64,000 nucleotides of DNA from Vescimonas cirricatena (GCF_020687045.1 NZ_JAJEPW010000006.1:1-64000), one strand, 5' to 3'; numbered from the stretch's first letter, positions 1 through 8,881 are shown. Made by a program: numbers and translations. The notes: generated by a model from the sequence alone, not told the origin.

Positions 1-93
1 ACATTTTTGTCTGTACCATCAAGCGAAGTGCCGAAAACAGAATAACCACTCATATTCGGACGATAGGCTTTGTTATCTTCGTTTTTATCGCCC
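1..93 (-). pseudogene. Partial AT-rich coding fragment at window edge
   Basis: A minus-strand frame is open from the window edge to about position 93 and reads as natural protein (it includes RPNMSGYSVFGTSLDGTD). Its codons are much AT-richer than those of neighbouring genes. No ribosome binding site precedes the only in-frame ATG (position 53), and a TAG lies a little further upstream. It is either the start of a gene continuing to the left or the broken end of an acquired element. I do not recognise the family. Confidence 0.35.
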
Positions 94-94
94 C

Positions 95-123
95 TTGCCC
101 GAAGCCGCCGGATGTGCTACACT
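95..123 (+). promoter_or_regulatory. Sigma-A promoter of pyridoxamine kinase gene
   Basis: TTGCCC (95-100) and TACACT (118-123) are separated by 17 bp, 32 bp before the start codon. Confidence 0.5.
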
Positions 124-155
124 GATAGGGAATCGTACACACGGAGGACCCCCGC

Positions 156-989
156 ATGAAACGTATTGCCAGTATCCAGGATATCTCGTGTCTGGGCCGC
201 TGCTCGCTGACGGTGGCACTGCCGGTGATCTCCGCCATGGCGGTGGAGTGCGCCATCGTACCCACGGCGGTGCTCAGCACCCACACCATGTTCCCCGGCT
301 TCATCAGCCGGGACCTGTCGGACCAGCTGCTGCCCATCGCCCGCCACTGGAAAAGCCAGAACGTGACCCTGGACGCCATCTGCACCGGCTATCTGGCCTC
401 CCCCCGGCAGACGGAGGAGGTCTGCGACTTTTTCGACCTGCTGGCAGGGCCGGACACCCTGCTGTTCGTGGACCCGGCCATGGCCGACGGCGGACGGCTG
501 TACAGCGGCTTCGGCCCGGATTTTCCGGCGTATATGCGCCGGGTGGTGAGCCGGGCCCATGTGGCGGTGCCCAACGTGACGGAGGCCTGCCTGCTGACGG
601 ACACCCCCTACCGGGAGACGGAGGACCTGTCCTGGTGGCGGGACCTGCTGCGGCGGGTGGGGGACCTGGGGCCCCGCTGCCCGGTGCTCACCGGGGTGCC
701 CTTCGGGCCGGACCGCCTGGGGGTCATGGCCCTGGACCCGGAAAGCGGCGGCATCTTCCAGTATCACACCCCCCGGGTCCACGACCACTTCCACGGCACC
801 GGCGACATCTTCTCCGCCGCCTGCGCCGGGGCCATGGTCCGGGGCAAGGGGCTGCCCGACGCCCTGCGCCTGGCGGCGGATTTCACCCTGGCCTGTATTC
901 AGGCCACCCAGCGGGACCCCAACGCCCCCTGGTACGGGGTGGAGTTTGAGAAGGCCCTGCACCTGCTGCCGGGGCTGCTGGAGCGGTGA
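156..989 (+). CDS. Pyridoxamine/pyridoxal kinase (PdxY-like)
   Basis: A ribokinase-fold kinase of 277 residues that phosphorylates pyridoxal or pyridoxamine with ATP in the cytoplasm to salvage vitamin B6. The N-terminus (IQDISCLGRCSLTVALPVIS) matches the substrate-binding start of PdxY/PdxK. Near the C-terminus HGTGDIFSA holds the GTGD anion hole and catalytic Asp of the family. Length is normal. The start is supported by GGAGG at 143-147. It appears monocistronic, since a separate promoter follows for the next gene. Sugar kinases of the same fold are the main alternative, but the N-terminal signature favours a B6 kinase. Confidence 0.88.
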   Translation: MKRIASIQDISCLGRCSLTVALPVISAMAVECAIVPTAVLSTHTMFPGFISRDLSDQLLPIARHWKSQNVTLDAICTGYLASPRQTEEVCDFFDLLAGPDTLLFVDPAMADGGRLYSGFGPDFPAYMRRVVSRAHVAVPNVTEACLLTDTPYRETEDLSWWRDLLRRVGDLGPRCPVLTGVPFGPDRLGVMALDPESGGIFQYHTPRVHDHFHGTGDIFSAACAGAMVRGKGLPDALRLAADFTLACIQATQRDPNAPWYGVEFEKALHLLPGLLER

Positions 990-1048
990 TTTCCCCCCTG
1001 CCCCGGGAGGTTTTCCGGAAATTTTGCTGAAAATCCCTAAAAATATAG

Positions 1049-1077
1049 TTGTCAGAACCGGCAAAATATTATATAAT
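1049..1077 (+). promoter_or_regulatory. Sigma-A promoter of EF-G-like gene
   Basis: TTGTCA (1049-1054), a 17-bp spacer and TATAAT (1072-1077). The roughly 60-nt leader contains a small GC hairpin before the AGGGAG ribosome binding site. Confidence 0.75.
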
Positions 1078-1146
1078 CCATATGTTGAACGAATGCACGG
1101 CGGGAAAAGCCGCGCTTGCACAGAAAACGAAGGGAGAACAACCATT

Positions 1147-3210
1147 ATGACTGCCAACGACATCCGCAACATCGCCCTGCTGGGCCACGGCGGCTCCGGC
1201 AAGACTTCTCTGGCCGAGCAGATGCTCTTTATGACCAAGGGCACCGACCGCCTGGGCCGCACCGCCGACGGCAACACCACCTGCGACTACGACGCCGAGG
1301 AGATCAAGCGCCAGATTTCCATTTCCCTGGCCTTTGCTCCCGTGAATTATAAGGGCGTGAAGATCAACGTGATGGACGCCCCCGGCAACTTCGACTTCTC
1401 CGGCGAGGCTCTGTCCGCCATCCGTGCCGCCGAGTGCGCCGTTCTGGTGGGCGCCGCCAAGGACGGTCTGTCCGTGGGCATGGAGCGCTCCTGGAAGATG
1501 CTGGGCAAGAAGCCCCGGATGATCTTCATCAACCGCACCGACGAGGACAACAGCGACTACGCCTCCTGCCTGGACGCCCTGAAGGGCAAGTTCGGCCAGG
1601 CCATCGCCCCCATCGTTGCCCCGGTCATCGACGGCAACAAGAAGGTCACCGCCATTGTGGACCTGCTGCACAACACCGCCTATGAGGTCAAGGGCGGCAA
1701 GGCCGCTGCCTGCGCCATCCCCGCCGACATGGCCGACGAGGTGGAGGCCCTGCGCGCCGAGCTGATGGAGGCCGCCGCCGGCGCCGACGAGGAGCTGATG
1801 GAGAAGTTCTTCGACACCATGGAGCTGTCCGCCGAGGATATGGCCAAGGGCCTGAAGATCGGCGTCCGGGACGGCAGCGTCTGCCCCGTGCTGTGCGGCT
1901 CCGCCAACACCGGTCTGGGCGTGGAGATGCTGCTGCAGACCATCCTGGACCTGGCTCCCGTGGCCACCGATATGCCCGCCGAGGCCGCTCAGGATGACGA
2001 CGGCAACGACATCGAGGTGGCCTTCGATCCCAACGGCCCCACCGCCGCCATCGTGTTCAAGACCATCTCCGACCAGTACGGCAAGTATTCCATGATCAAG
2101 GTCATCCGCGGCAAGGTCACCGGCGACATGGCCCTGTATAACCCCACCACCGGCAACACCGAGAAGCTGGGCCGCCTGTATGTCATGAAAGGCAAGAAGG
2201 GCGAGGAGACCAAGGAGATCTGCTGCGGCGACATCGGCGCCATCGGCAAGATGGACAAGGTCAAGACCGGCGACACCCTGTGCGATGCCAAGAACATCGT
2301 CCGCCTCCACGGCATGGACTATGCCCAGCCCTGCTACAGCCGCGCCATCTCCCCCAAGACCAAGCAGGAGATCGAGAAGCTGGGCACCGGCCTGAACAAG
2401 CTCAACGAGGAGGATCCTACCTTCCACGTGGTCAACAACGCCGAGACTCACCAGACCGTGATCTCCGGCGCCGGCGATATCCAGATCGACGTGCTGTGCG
2501 CCAAGCTGAAGACCCGCTTCGGCGTGGACGCTGAGCTGTCCGCCCCCCGGGTCGCCTACCGCGAGAAGATTCGCTCCACCGTCCGCAAGCAGGGCCGCTA
2601 TAAGAAGCAGACCGGCGGCAGCGGCCAGTTCGGCGACGTCCATATCATTTTCGAGCCCCAGAGCGAGCAGGAGGATATGATCTTCGAGGAGAACGTGTTC
2701 GGCGGCTCCGTGCCCAAGAACTACTTCCCCGCCGTGGAAAAGGGCCTGCGCGAGAGCTGCCAGCACGGCGTGCTGGCGGGCTATCCCGTGGTGTTCCTGA
2801 AGGCCACCCTGGTGGACGGCTCCTATCACCCGGTGGACTCCTCCGAAATCGCCTTCAAGCTGGCCGCCAACCTGGCTTTCAAGGCCGCTCTGCCCGAGGC
2901 CAAGCCCGTGCTGATGGAGCCCATCGGCGAGCTGAAGGTCACCATTCCCGACAGCTACCTGGGCGACGTGATGGGCGACCTGAACAAGCGCCGGGGCCGC
3001 GTCATGGGCATGAACCCCACCGGCGACGGCGAGCAGGTGCTGGAGGCCGAGGTCCCCATGGCCGAGATGATGAGCTATGCCATCGACCTGCGCTCCATGA
3101 CCCAGTCCCGCGGCACCTTCACCTTCAACTTCGTCCGCTACGAGGATTGCCCCGCCGCGGCCCAGGAGAAGGCCATTGCCGAGGCCAAGGCTCTGGCCGA
3201 GGCCGAGTAA
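1147..3210 (+). CDS. Elongation factor G-like GTPase (EF-G paralogue)
   Basis: A 687-residue translational GTPase with the whole EF-G layout: G domain, domain II, domain III, domain IV (about 480-600) and domain V. The start at 1147 is chosen because AGGGAG (1131-1136) lies 10 nt upstream; the longer open frame to 946 has no such site. The G1 loop is GHGGSGKT (13-20). G3 is DAPGN (77-81), with Asn where canonical EF-G has the catalytic His. G4 is NRTD (129-132) instead of NKxD. This marks it as the EF-G-like branch (FusA2 type), not the main translocase. Codon choice is strongly biased, as in highly expressed genes. Its exact role, translocation or ribosome recycling, is unknown. Confidence 0.9.
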   Translation: MTANDIRNIALLGHGGSGKTSLAEQMLFMTKGTDRLGRTADGNTTCDYDAEEIKRQISISLAFAPVNYKGVKINVMDAPGNFDFSGEALSAIRAAECAVLVGAAKDGLSVGMERSWKMLGKKPRMIFINRTDEDNSDYASCLDALKGKFGQAIAPIVAPVIDGNKKVTAIVDLLHNTAYEVKGGKAAACAIPADMADEVEALRAELMEAAAGADEELMEKFFDTMELSAEDMAKGLKIGVRDGSVCPVLCGSANTGLGVEMLLQTILDLAPVATDMPAEAAQDDDGNDIEVAFDPNGPTAAIVFKTISDQYGKYSMIKVIRGKVTGDMALYNPTTGNTEKLGRLYVMKGKKGEETKEICCGDIGAIGKMDKVKTGDTLCDAKNIVRLHGMDYAQPCYSRAISPKTKQEIEKLGTGLNKLNEEDPTFHVVNNAETHQTVISGAGDIQIDVLCAKLKTRFGVDAELSAPRVAYREKIRSTVRKQGRYKKQTGGSGQFGDVHIIFEPQSEQEDMIFEENVFGGSVPKNYFPAVEKGLRESCQHGVLAGYPVVFLKATLVDGSYHPVDSSEIAFKLAANLAFKAALPEAKPVLMEPIGELKVTIPDSYLGDVMGDLNKRRGRVMGMNPTGDGEQVLEAEVPMAEMMSYAIDLRSMTQSRGTFTFNFVRYEDCPAAAQEKAIAEAKALAEAE

Positions 3211-3234
3211 GTCTCTCCCCCAATAAGCATCCAA

Positions 3235-3263
3235 GGCCCCCGGCTTCCGCCGGGGGCCTTGTT
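3235..3263 (+). terminator. Intrinsic terminator of EF-G-like gene
   Basis: GGCCCCCGG and CCGGGGGCC arms (3235-3258) close a short loop and are followed by TTGTT. Confidence 0.8.
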
Positions 3264-3278
3264 CTGTCCTGGGGATTA

Positions 3279-3307
3279 TTGACTTTCCCCGGTGGGTAAA
3301 CTATAAT
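3279..3307 (+). promoter_or_regulatory. Sigma-A promoter of trkH-type gene
   Basis: TTGACT (3279-3284), a 17-bp spacer and TATAAT (3302-3307). The leader of about 60 nt does not match any riboswitch I can recognise. Confidence 0.85.
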
Positions 3308-3375
3308 AGGCTGCGGCAAGAGTTTCTTCAACCGTTCCGATTTTCCGTCGGACAGACCCATCGGGGGCTTTATTT

Positions 3376-4815
3376 ATGAATTATCGCATTATTTTCCATA
3401 TGGCGGGACGGGTCCTGCTGGCGGAGGCGGGGCTGCTGGTCCTGCCGCTGGCGGTGTCCTTTCTGTATCGGGAGGACTGCGCCTGGGCGGTGCTGGCCTC
3501 CATGGCCGTGGCCGCCGTTCTGGGCGGGCTGCTGACGCTGCTGGCCCGGCCCCGCAGCCACAAGTTCTTCAGCCGGGAGGGATACATCATCGTGGCCCTG
3601 GCCTGGGTGCTGCTGTCGGCGGTGGGGGCCCTGCCCTTCTGGTTCAGCCGGGAGATTCCCTCCTATGCCGACGCATTTTTTGAGACGGTCAGCGGCTTCA
3701 CCACCACCGGGGCCTCCATCCTGACGGACGTGGAGGCCATGAGCCACGGGCTGCTGTTCTGGCGCAGCTTCACCCACTGGGTGGGCGGCATGGGGGTGCT
3801 GGTGTTCATCACCATGCTCTCCGGCAGCACCGACCGCTCCATGAACATCCTCAAGGCGGAGATGCCCGGCCCGGTAAAGGGCAAGCTGACCCCCCGGACC
3901 CGGGACACCGCCCGGGTGCTGTACCTGCTGTATTTTCTTATCACGGCGGTGCTGGTGGGCATGCTGCTGCTGGGGGGTATGCCCCTGTTTGACAGCCTGG
4001 TCCACGCCTTCGGCACCGTGGGCACCGGCGGCTTCGGCATCAGGGCCGACTCCATTGCCTCCTACTCCCCGTATATCCAGGGGGTCATCACCGTTTTCAT
4101 GATCCTGTGCGGCATCAACTTCAACCTCTATTATCTGCTGTTGCTGCGCCAGTGGCGGGCAGCCCTGCGCAGTGACGAGCTGTGGACCTATCTGGGACTG
4201 GCAGTCGTGGCCACCGGCGTTATCACCCTGGACCTGCGGGGGGTGTACGGCGGTCTGGGCACCTGCCTGCGGCAGGCGGCGTTCCAGGTCAGCTCCGTCC
4301 TCACCACCACCGGCTATGCCACGGCGGACTTTGACCTGTGGCCGGGACTGTCCCGGGCCATCCTGTTCGCCCTGCTGTTCATTGGCGGCTGCGCCGGGTC
4401 CACTGCCGGCGGCCTGAAGGTGTCCCGGGCCATGATCCTGCTGCGCACCATCCGGCGGGAGGTGAACCGCCTGGTCCATCCCCGGCGGGTCACCGCCGTC
4501 CGCTGCGACGGCAAGGCCCTGAGCAGCGAGGTCCAGCGGGGCGTCAGCATCTATTTCGCCCTGTACTGTCTGTGCATCCTGATCACCTTCCTGTGCCTCA
4601 GCGGGGAGCCCTTCTCCCTGGAGACCAACCTGTCGGCGGTGGTGTCCTGCTTCAACAACGTGGGTCCGGGCCTGGGGGCCGTGGGCCCCGCCGGAAGCTA
4701 CGCCGGGTATTCCGTCCTGTCCAAGCTGCTGCTGTCGGCGGCCATGCTGATGGGGCGGCTGGAGATCTATCCCATGCTGGTGGCCCTGTCCCCCTCCGTC
4801 TGGAGGAAGGACTGA
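3376..4815 (+). CDS. TrkH/KtrB-family potassium uptake protein
   Basis: A 479-residue membrane channel subunit for K+ uptake. The four pore loops carry the glycine filter segments: SGFTTTGASIL, GTVGTGGFGI, SVLTTTGYATAD and SCFNNVGPGLG. Strongly hydrophobic helices run throughout, with a conserved GWxGGMG-like segment (HWVGGMGVLVF). Length fits TrkH. The start has GGGGG at 3363-3367. No trkA/ktrA regulatory subunit is adjacent, so the partner must lie elsewhere. It has its own promoter and terminator. Confidence 0.93.
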   Translation: MNYRIIFHMAGRVLLAEAGLLVLPLAVSFLYREDCAWAVLASMAVAAVLGGLLTLLARPRSHKFFSREGYIIVALAWVLLSAVGALPFWFSREIPSYADAFFETVSGFTTTGASILTDVEAMSHGLLFWRSFTHWVGGMGVLVFITMLSGSTDRSMNILKAEMPGPVKGKLTPRTRDTARVLYLLYFLITAVLVGMLLLGGMPLFDSLVHAFGTVGTGGFGIRADSIASYSPYIQGVITVFMILCGINFNLYYLLLLRQWRAALRSDELWTYLGLAVVATGVITLDLRGVYGGLGTCLRQAAFQVSSVLTTTGYATADFDLWPGLSRAILFALLFIGGCAGSTAGGLKVSRAMILLRTIRREVNRLVHPRRVTAVRCDGKALSSEVQRGVSIYFALYCLCILITFLCLSGEPFSLETNLSAVVSCFNNVGPGLGAVGPAGSYAGYSVLSKLLLSAAMLMGRLEIYPMLVALSPSVWRKD

Positions 4816-4831
4816 TTTCATGCAGGACAAA

Positions 4832-4872
4832 CGCGGGACGCGCCGGGTTATTCCGGTGCGTCCCGCGTTTTT
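4832..4872 (+). terminator. Intrinsic terminator of trkH-type gene
   Basis: CGCGGGACGC (4832-4841) pairs with GCGTCCCGCG (4858-4867), followed by TTTTT. Confidence 0.88.
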
Positions 4873-4890
4873 GCTATGCAAAAGCATAGC

Positions 4891-4945
4891 AAAAAATAGA
4901 ATGTGCCATTCCCTCGCCCCTTCGGGGCAACCGGGAATGATGCAC
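4891..4945 (-). terminator. Minus-strand terminator of the hydrolase-CorA operon
   Basis: A long hairpin (GTGC..CATTCCC against GGGAATG..CAC, 4903-4945) is followed on the minus strand by TTCTATTTTTT. A second hairpin (AAATCTTC/GAAGATTT) lies between it and the corA stop. Confidence 0.65.
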
Positions 4946-5021
4946 AAATCTTCATGCACAGAAGATTTTGCCTGTTTTCGCGGTGCGCCGCACAGTGCAT
5001 GAAGTTTTATGCCCGGCTGCT

Positions 5022-5864
5022 TCACAGCCATTTTTTCCACTTGAAGATCACCAGCTCCACCAGAATGCACACCGCGCTGACGATGCACACGGCCAGATAC
5101 CCGTGCCGGGCGGTGAGCTCCGGCATGTTCACAAAGTTCATGCCGTACCACCCGGCGATCAGGGACAGGGGCAGAAACACCGTGGTAACGATGGTCAGGA
5201 TCTTCATGATCTGGTTCTGCCGCATGTCCAGCTGGGTCTGGTGCATTTCACGCAGCTGTAAGGCGTACTCCTTCTCCTGCTCCGTGGCGGACAGCAGCCG
5301 CTGGGCCCGGCCCGTCAGGTGGTCGAACAGCCGGGAGGCGTGGGGGTCTCCCTCCTCCGTCTCCTCCGACAGCACCGCAAACAGGTCGTCCAGCTGCTCA
5401 TAATACGCCGCGAACACCGACAGCTCCCGGCGGATGCGGAACAGCTTCTTGTCCAGGTCCTGGGCCTGGTCCTGCATCAGGTCCTCCTCCAGGGCTGTCA
5501 GCCGCTTTTCGTATTTCTGCAGGGTGGGCATGTCCTCCTGCAAAAGCCGGGTAAACAGCTCCGCCAGGGCCTGGGCCGGGGTCCCGGCCTCCAGGTCGTC
5601 CGCCAGGCCCCGCAAAAACTCCCCGTCCTCCGCCAGCAGCAGCCGCCGCTGGGTCAGATAGAAGCCGAAAAAGTGCTTCTCGCCGGTGGGGGCCATGGGC
5701 CGGGGCATGGCATAGGTCCCGGCGGCCCCGCCGCCCTTGAGCCGCTCCGCCCGGCAGAAGGCGCCGCCGGAGGGGGCAATGCGGTGCTGCTCCAGCTGGG
5801 GATACCGCTGGCGCATCTGGTCAAAGGTCACCAGCTCCACGCAGGATGCGCACATCTCGCCCAT
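5022..5864 (-). CDS. CorA-family divalent cation transporter
   Basis: A 280-residue Mg2+/Co2+-transporter-like protein. The C-terminus has two membrane helices, and the first ends in the family signature GMN (YGMNF). A long charged helical region before it matches the CorA stalk (KYEKRLTALEEDLMQDQAQDL). Length is slightly short because the N-terminal domain is reduced. The start is ambiguous between 5864 and 5855; both follow the DUF6320 stop at 5869 within a few bases, which suggests translational coupling. It is the last gene of the three-gene minus operon. Confidence 0.85.
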   Translation of the reverse strand: MGEMCASCVELVTFDQMRQRYPQLEQHRIAPSGGAFCRAERLKGGGAAGTYAMPRPMAPTGEKHFFGFYLTQRRLLLAEDGEFLRGLADDLEAGTPAQALAELFTRLLQEDMPTLQKYEKRLTALEEDLMQDQAQDLDKKLFRIRRELSVFAAYYEQLDDLFAVLSEETEEGDPHASRLFDHLTGRAQRLLSATEQEKEYALQLREMHQTQLDMRQNQIMKILTIVTTVFLPLSLIAGWYGMNFVNMPELTARHGYLAVCIVSAVCILVELVIFKWKKWL

Positions 5865-5868
5865 GGCC

Positions 5869-6576
5869 TTACAGGAAAAACTTCCGGTGCAGGGACCGGC
5901 GCAGGGGCTTGCACACGGCAATGATCAGCAGCATGGCCCCCAGCAGCACTCCCGCCGCCAGGGGATAGAAGGACCAAATGAACGTGTGATGCAGCCCGAA
6001 GGTCAGGTTCAGCAGGAACTCGATGAGCACCGCCAGTCCGCCTCCGGCTATCAGCGCCCCGCCGAAGATATACAGGTGCCCCCGGCTCAGATACCGCAGC
6101 AGCGTCACCACCGTAGTCACCAGAACCCCGATGGTCCCCGTGACCGGAAGGGCGAAGGTCAGGAACCAGTGTCCGCCGGTGGCGAAGTTGATATACAGCA
6201 GATACAGCCCGATGGCCACAAAGTCCGCCGGGACGAAGATCACCGGGTTGGGCCTTCTGAACCACAGGGGCAGCACCGCCAGGATGTACAGCAGCGCCAC
6301 GCCCCCTGCGGCGTACCCGGACCACAGGATGGCCCCGTTGACGCTCCAGTCGCACAGGATGCAGATCACGATGGGCAGCACCGCCAGCATGGTCAGGATA
6401 AACAGCACGCCGGAGCGGTTCACCTCCTCGGGATGGCCCATGGGATCCGGCGGAAAGGGAGGCTCCCCCTGCTGCCGGGGCATATCCGGGTGAAACACCC
6501 GGGTCCCGCACAGGGGACACACGGTTTCGCTGTCGGCCAGCTCCACGCCGCAATTGATGCAATACATATCGGACAC
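5869..6576 (-). CDS. DUF6320-type zinc-ribbon membrane protein
   Basis: A 235-residue protein with an N-terminal zinc ribbon (CINCG and CPLCG, within the first 25 residues), a Pro-rich linker, and five to six predicted membrane helices. The start is preceded by AAGGAG. The family has no assigned reaction. It is tightly linked (9 bp) to the upstream hydrolase/acyltransferase fusion, a pairing I know as common in Clostridia, so it probably supports that enzyme at the membrane. This role is inferred. Confidence 0.7.
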   Translation of the reverse strand: MSDMYCINCGVELADSETVCPLCGTRVFHPDMPRQQGEPPFPPDPMGHPEEVNRSGVLFILTMLAVLPIVICILCDWSVNGAILWSGYAAGGVALLYILAVLPLWFRRPNPVIFVPADFVAIGLYLLYINFATGGHWFLTFALPVTGTIGVLVTTVVTLLRYLSRGHLYIFGGALIAGGGLAVLIEFLLNLTFGLHHTFIWSFYPLAAGVLLGAMLLIIAVCKPLRRSLHRKFFL

Positions 6577-6585
6577 TCCTTTCCC

Positions 6586-8757
6586 TTATCCCCGGCCCCG
6601 GCGGTTGCTCTCCACCTTCACAGGCAGACCCAGCCGCTGCAGGACCCGGTAAAAATGCAGCTCCAGCTCCGGCTCCTGGATGCTGCGGATGCAGTTGATA
6701 TACATAGTCCCGTTCCAGGACACCACGCCGCAGTCGTGGGGCGCGGCGGCCTGAACGCCGATGATGAAGTCCAGCCTCTGCACATACGGGGCCATGGCCT
6801 CCGGCAGCTCCACCGCCCCCAGATTGGACAGGCACAGACAGGATTTGCGCTCGCCCACGGCGTTAAACACCGCCTTCATGGCGATGTTTTTGATGAACAG
6901 GGGCATCACCTTCAGCACCGGGGACTTCTCGCTGGCCACATTGGCGGCGAACTTGGAGCGCAGGGTGTGGGTGTTGTTCTCCAGGCCCATCCGGTGGTGC
7001 ACGGCGGCGCAGATCTCGGAAAAGCTATAGTCCCCGGTGCGGGGGTCGATCTCCGGGGTGATATACGAGGCAAAGTTCCGCAGGCTGCGGCTGGGGAACA
7101 GAGTCCGCAGGTTCACCGGCAGCAGCACCTTCACCGGCTTGCGGCGGCTGCGCCGGGGCACCTTCTCCGCCTGCAGGTCGGCGATGGCCTGCATCATGGC
7201 GGCGCACAGCAGCTCCGTCACGGACACCCCGTATTTCCTTGCGCATACCCGCACCCGGTCCACCGGCACCATCATGGTCACCAGGTTCTTATACCCGTCC
7301 TTTTCCGGGGTGCCGCTGAGGTGATAGGCGGTGCTCTCCGCCCGGCTGGCGGTAACGTCCCCGGCATAGCGCAGGAAGCTGTCCTCCAGCTCCTGGGGGC
7401 TTGGCTCCTCCAGCCGGCCCAGAACGCCCTTTTCCGCCGGAACGGTGATGCCGTACTTCTGGCACAGATACTCCGCCACCAGGGTTTTCAGGAAGATGAG
7501 CCCCCCGGTGCCGTCGGTGACGGCGTGGAAAAACTCCACCGCCACCCGGTTGTGATACACCAGCACCCGGAAGGCGCAGCGCCGCACCTGGCCGAAGGGA
7601 ACGTGGGCCAGGGGACAGCTTTTCTCCGGCTGGATGTCCGGCGCCTGGGGAATTTCCTCCAGATAGTACCAGAACACCCCCCGCCGCAGCCGCACGGCCA
7701 TGGACGGGAACCGCCGCACCGTCACGTCCAGAGCCGCCCGCAGCACGGGCACGTCGATGGGCTCCGTCAGGGTGGCGGACAGGCGGAAGAAGTTGTTCCA
7801 GTTCCGGCGCTTGGCGGCGGGATAGATCTTGGCGGCGTTGTCCAGCCGCATCCACCGCAGGCTCCGGGCCGGGGACAGGGTCCGGTCCAGGAAGTGGTTG
7901 ATGGCCTCAAAATCCTGCTCCATATTCTCGTTCAGGCAGTACAGCACATAGGCGTGCCACCGCTCCGGGGCAATATGCAGACTGCTGCGGCACCCGGCGG
8001 CCAGGAGCTTTTCGTGCAGGGCCCGGGTGTCGTCCAGCATCACCTCGTCCCCGCCCACAAACAGCAGAGACGGCGGCAGGCCCGTCAGGTCGCCGAACAG
8101 CGGCGAGCACAGGGGGTTCGCAGGGTTCTCCGTATAGCACTTGGCGTAAAATTGCAGCAGCTCCGGAGTCATGGAGGGGTCCTTCTCCCGGTTCTCCCGA
8201 TAGGAGTCCCCGGAGCCGGTCAGGTCCGTCCAGGGAGAGATTCCCACAAGCCCGCAGGGCAGGGCCATGCCCAGCTGCTTGAGCCGCAGACACAGGCAGT
8301 AAATGAGCCCGCCTCCGGCGGACTCCCCCGCCAGCAGGATCTGCCCCGGCTCATAGCCCTTTTTCAGCAGGTATTGATAGCTCTCCAGCGCGTCGTCCAG
8401 AGCCGCCGGATACGGATGCTCCGGGGCCAGGCGATAGGCCGGGCAGAACACCCGCACGCCGCACTCCGAGGCCAGGGCGGCGGCAAAGCCCTTGGCGTAT
8501 TCCAGACTGCCGCAGGTATAGCCCCCGCCGTGGAGATACAGGATCACCCCGGTGCGGCGCTGGTCCTTGGGCATGACCCACGCCCCCTGAAAATGCTCAA
8601 AATCGTGGTCCCGCACCAGCACCTCCCGCCGGTGCAGGGCGGTCATCAGCTCGCCCAGCTTGTCCTGGCCCTTCCGGGTGGCCTCCAGAGACAGGCCCGC
8701 CACAAAGGGCTTGAAAAAAGACAGCTGCGAGCGAACCAGCTTTGCGTGCAGCTCCAT
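6586..8757 (-). CDS. Alpha/beta-hydrolase fused to condensation-like acyltransferase
   Basis: A 723-residue two-domain enzyme. Residues 1 to about 295 form a hormone-sensitive-lipase-type hydrolase with HGGG oxyanion hole (YLHGGGYTCGS), GESAGG nucleophile elbow, a DEVMLDD acid region and a late His (RWHAY). Residues from about 300 to the end resemble condensation/alcohol-acetyltransferase folds, with an HxxxDG active-site motif (FHAVTDGTGG). The combination suggests acyl-ester hydrolysis and transfer handled by one chain, but the substrate is unknown. The start has a good site (GGAAAGGAAC) and its own promoter. It is transcribed with DUF6320 and corA. Confidence 0.82.
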   Translation of the reverse strand: MELHAKLVRSQLSFFKPFVAGLSLEATRKGQDKLGELMTALHRREVLVRDHDFEHFQGAWVMPKDQRRTGVILYLHGGGYTCGSLEYAKGFAAALASECGVRVFCPAYRLAPEHPYPAALDDALESYQYLLKKGYEPGQILLAGESAGGGLIYCLCLRLKQLGMALPCGLVGISPWTDLTGSGDSYRENREKDPSMTPELLQFYAKCYTENPANPLCSPLFGDLTGLPPSLLFVGGDEVMLDDTRALHEKLLAAGCRSSLHIAPERWHAYVLYCLNENMEQDFEAINHFLDRTLSPARSLRWMRLDNAAKIYPAAKRRNWNNFFRLSATLTEPIDVPVLRAALDVTVRRFPSMAVRLRRGVFWYYLEEIPQAPDIQPEKSCPLAHVPFGQVRRCAFRVLVYHNRVAVEFFHAVTDGTGGLIFLKTLVAEYLCQKYGITVPAEKGVLGRLEEPSPQELEDSFLRYAGDVTASRAESTAYHLSGTPEKDGYKNLVTMMVPVDRVRVCARKYGVSVTELLCAAMMQAIADLQAEKVPRRSRRKPVKVLLPVNLRTLFPSRSLRNFASYITPEIDPRTGDYSFSEICAAVHHRMGLENNTHTLRSKFAANVASEKSPVLKVMPLFIKNIAMKAVFNAVGERKSCLCLSNLGAVELPEAMAPYVQRLDFIIGVQAAAPHDCGVVSWNGTMYINCIRSIQEPELELHFYRVLQRLGLPVKVESNRRGRG

Positions 8758-8797
8758 GCAATGTCGTTCCTTTCCTGAAAATCTTCTGAACCCTTTT

Positions 8798-8826
8798 ATT
8801 ATACCAGTTATCCCGCGTCTTCACAA
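8798..8826 (-). promoter_or_regulatory. Sigma-A promoter of the hydrolase operon
   Basis: On the minus strand TTGTGA (8826-8821), a 17-bp spacer and TATAAT (8803-8798). Confidence 0.7.
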
Positions 8827-8852
8827 GGCGTGAAGGCCGCAATTTTTTTCCG

Positions 8853-8881
8853 TTGCGTTTTCCCGCCGGAGACGCTACAAT
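8853..8881 (+). promoter_or_regulatory. Sigma-A promoter of cysteine hydrolase gene
   Basis: TTGCGT (8853-8858), a 17-bp spacer and TACAAT (8876-8881), divergent from the hydrolase-operon promoter. Confidence 0.6.

Noticed and set aside
4868..4893. TTTTTGCTATGC...GCATAGCAAAAAA palindrome as a separate terminator
   Set aside because: Its T-tract lies before, not after, the hairpin on each strand; it is better seen as an appendage of the preceding terminator.
5737..8778. Plus-strand open frame of about 1000 codons opposite the hydrolase, DUF6320 and corA genes
   Set aside because: Composition is Gly/His/Gln/Pro-rich with no fold, and the minus strand carries three clear protein families with ribosome sites. 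Long antisense frames are expected at this GC content.
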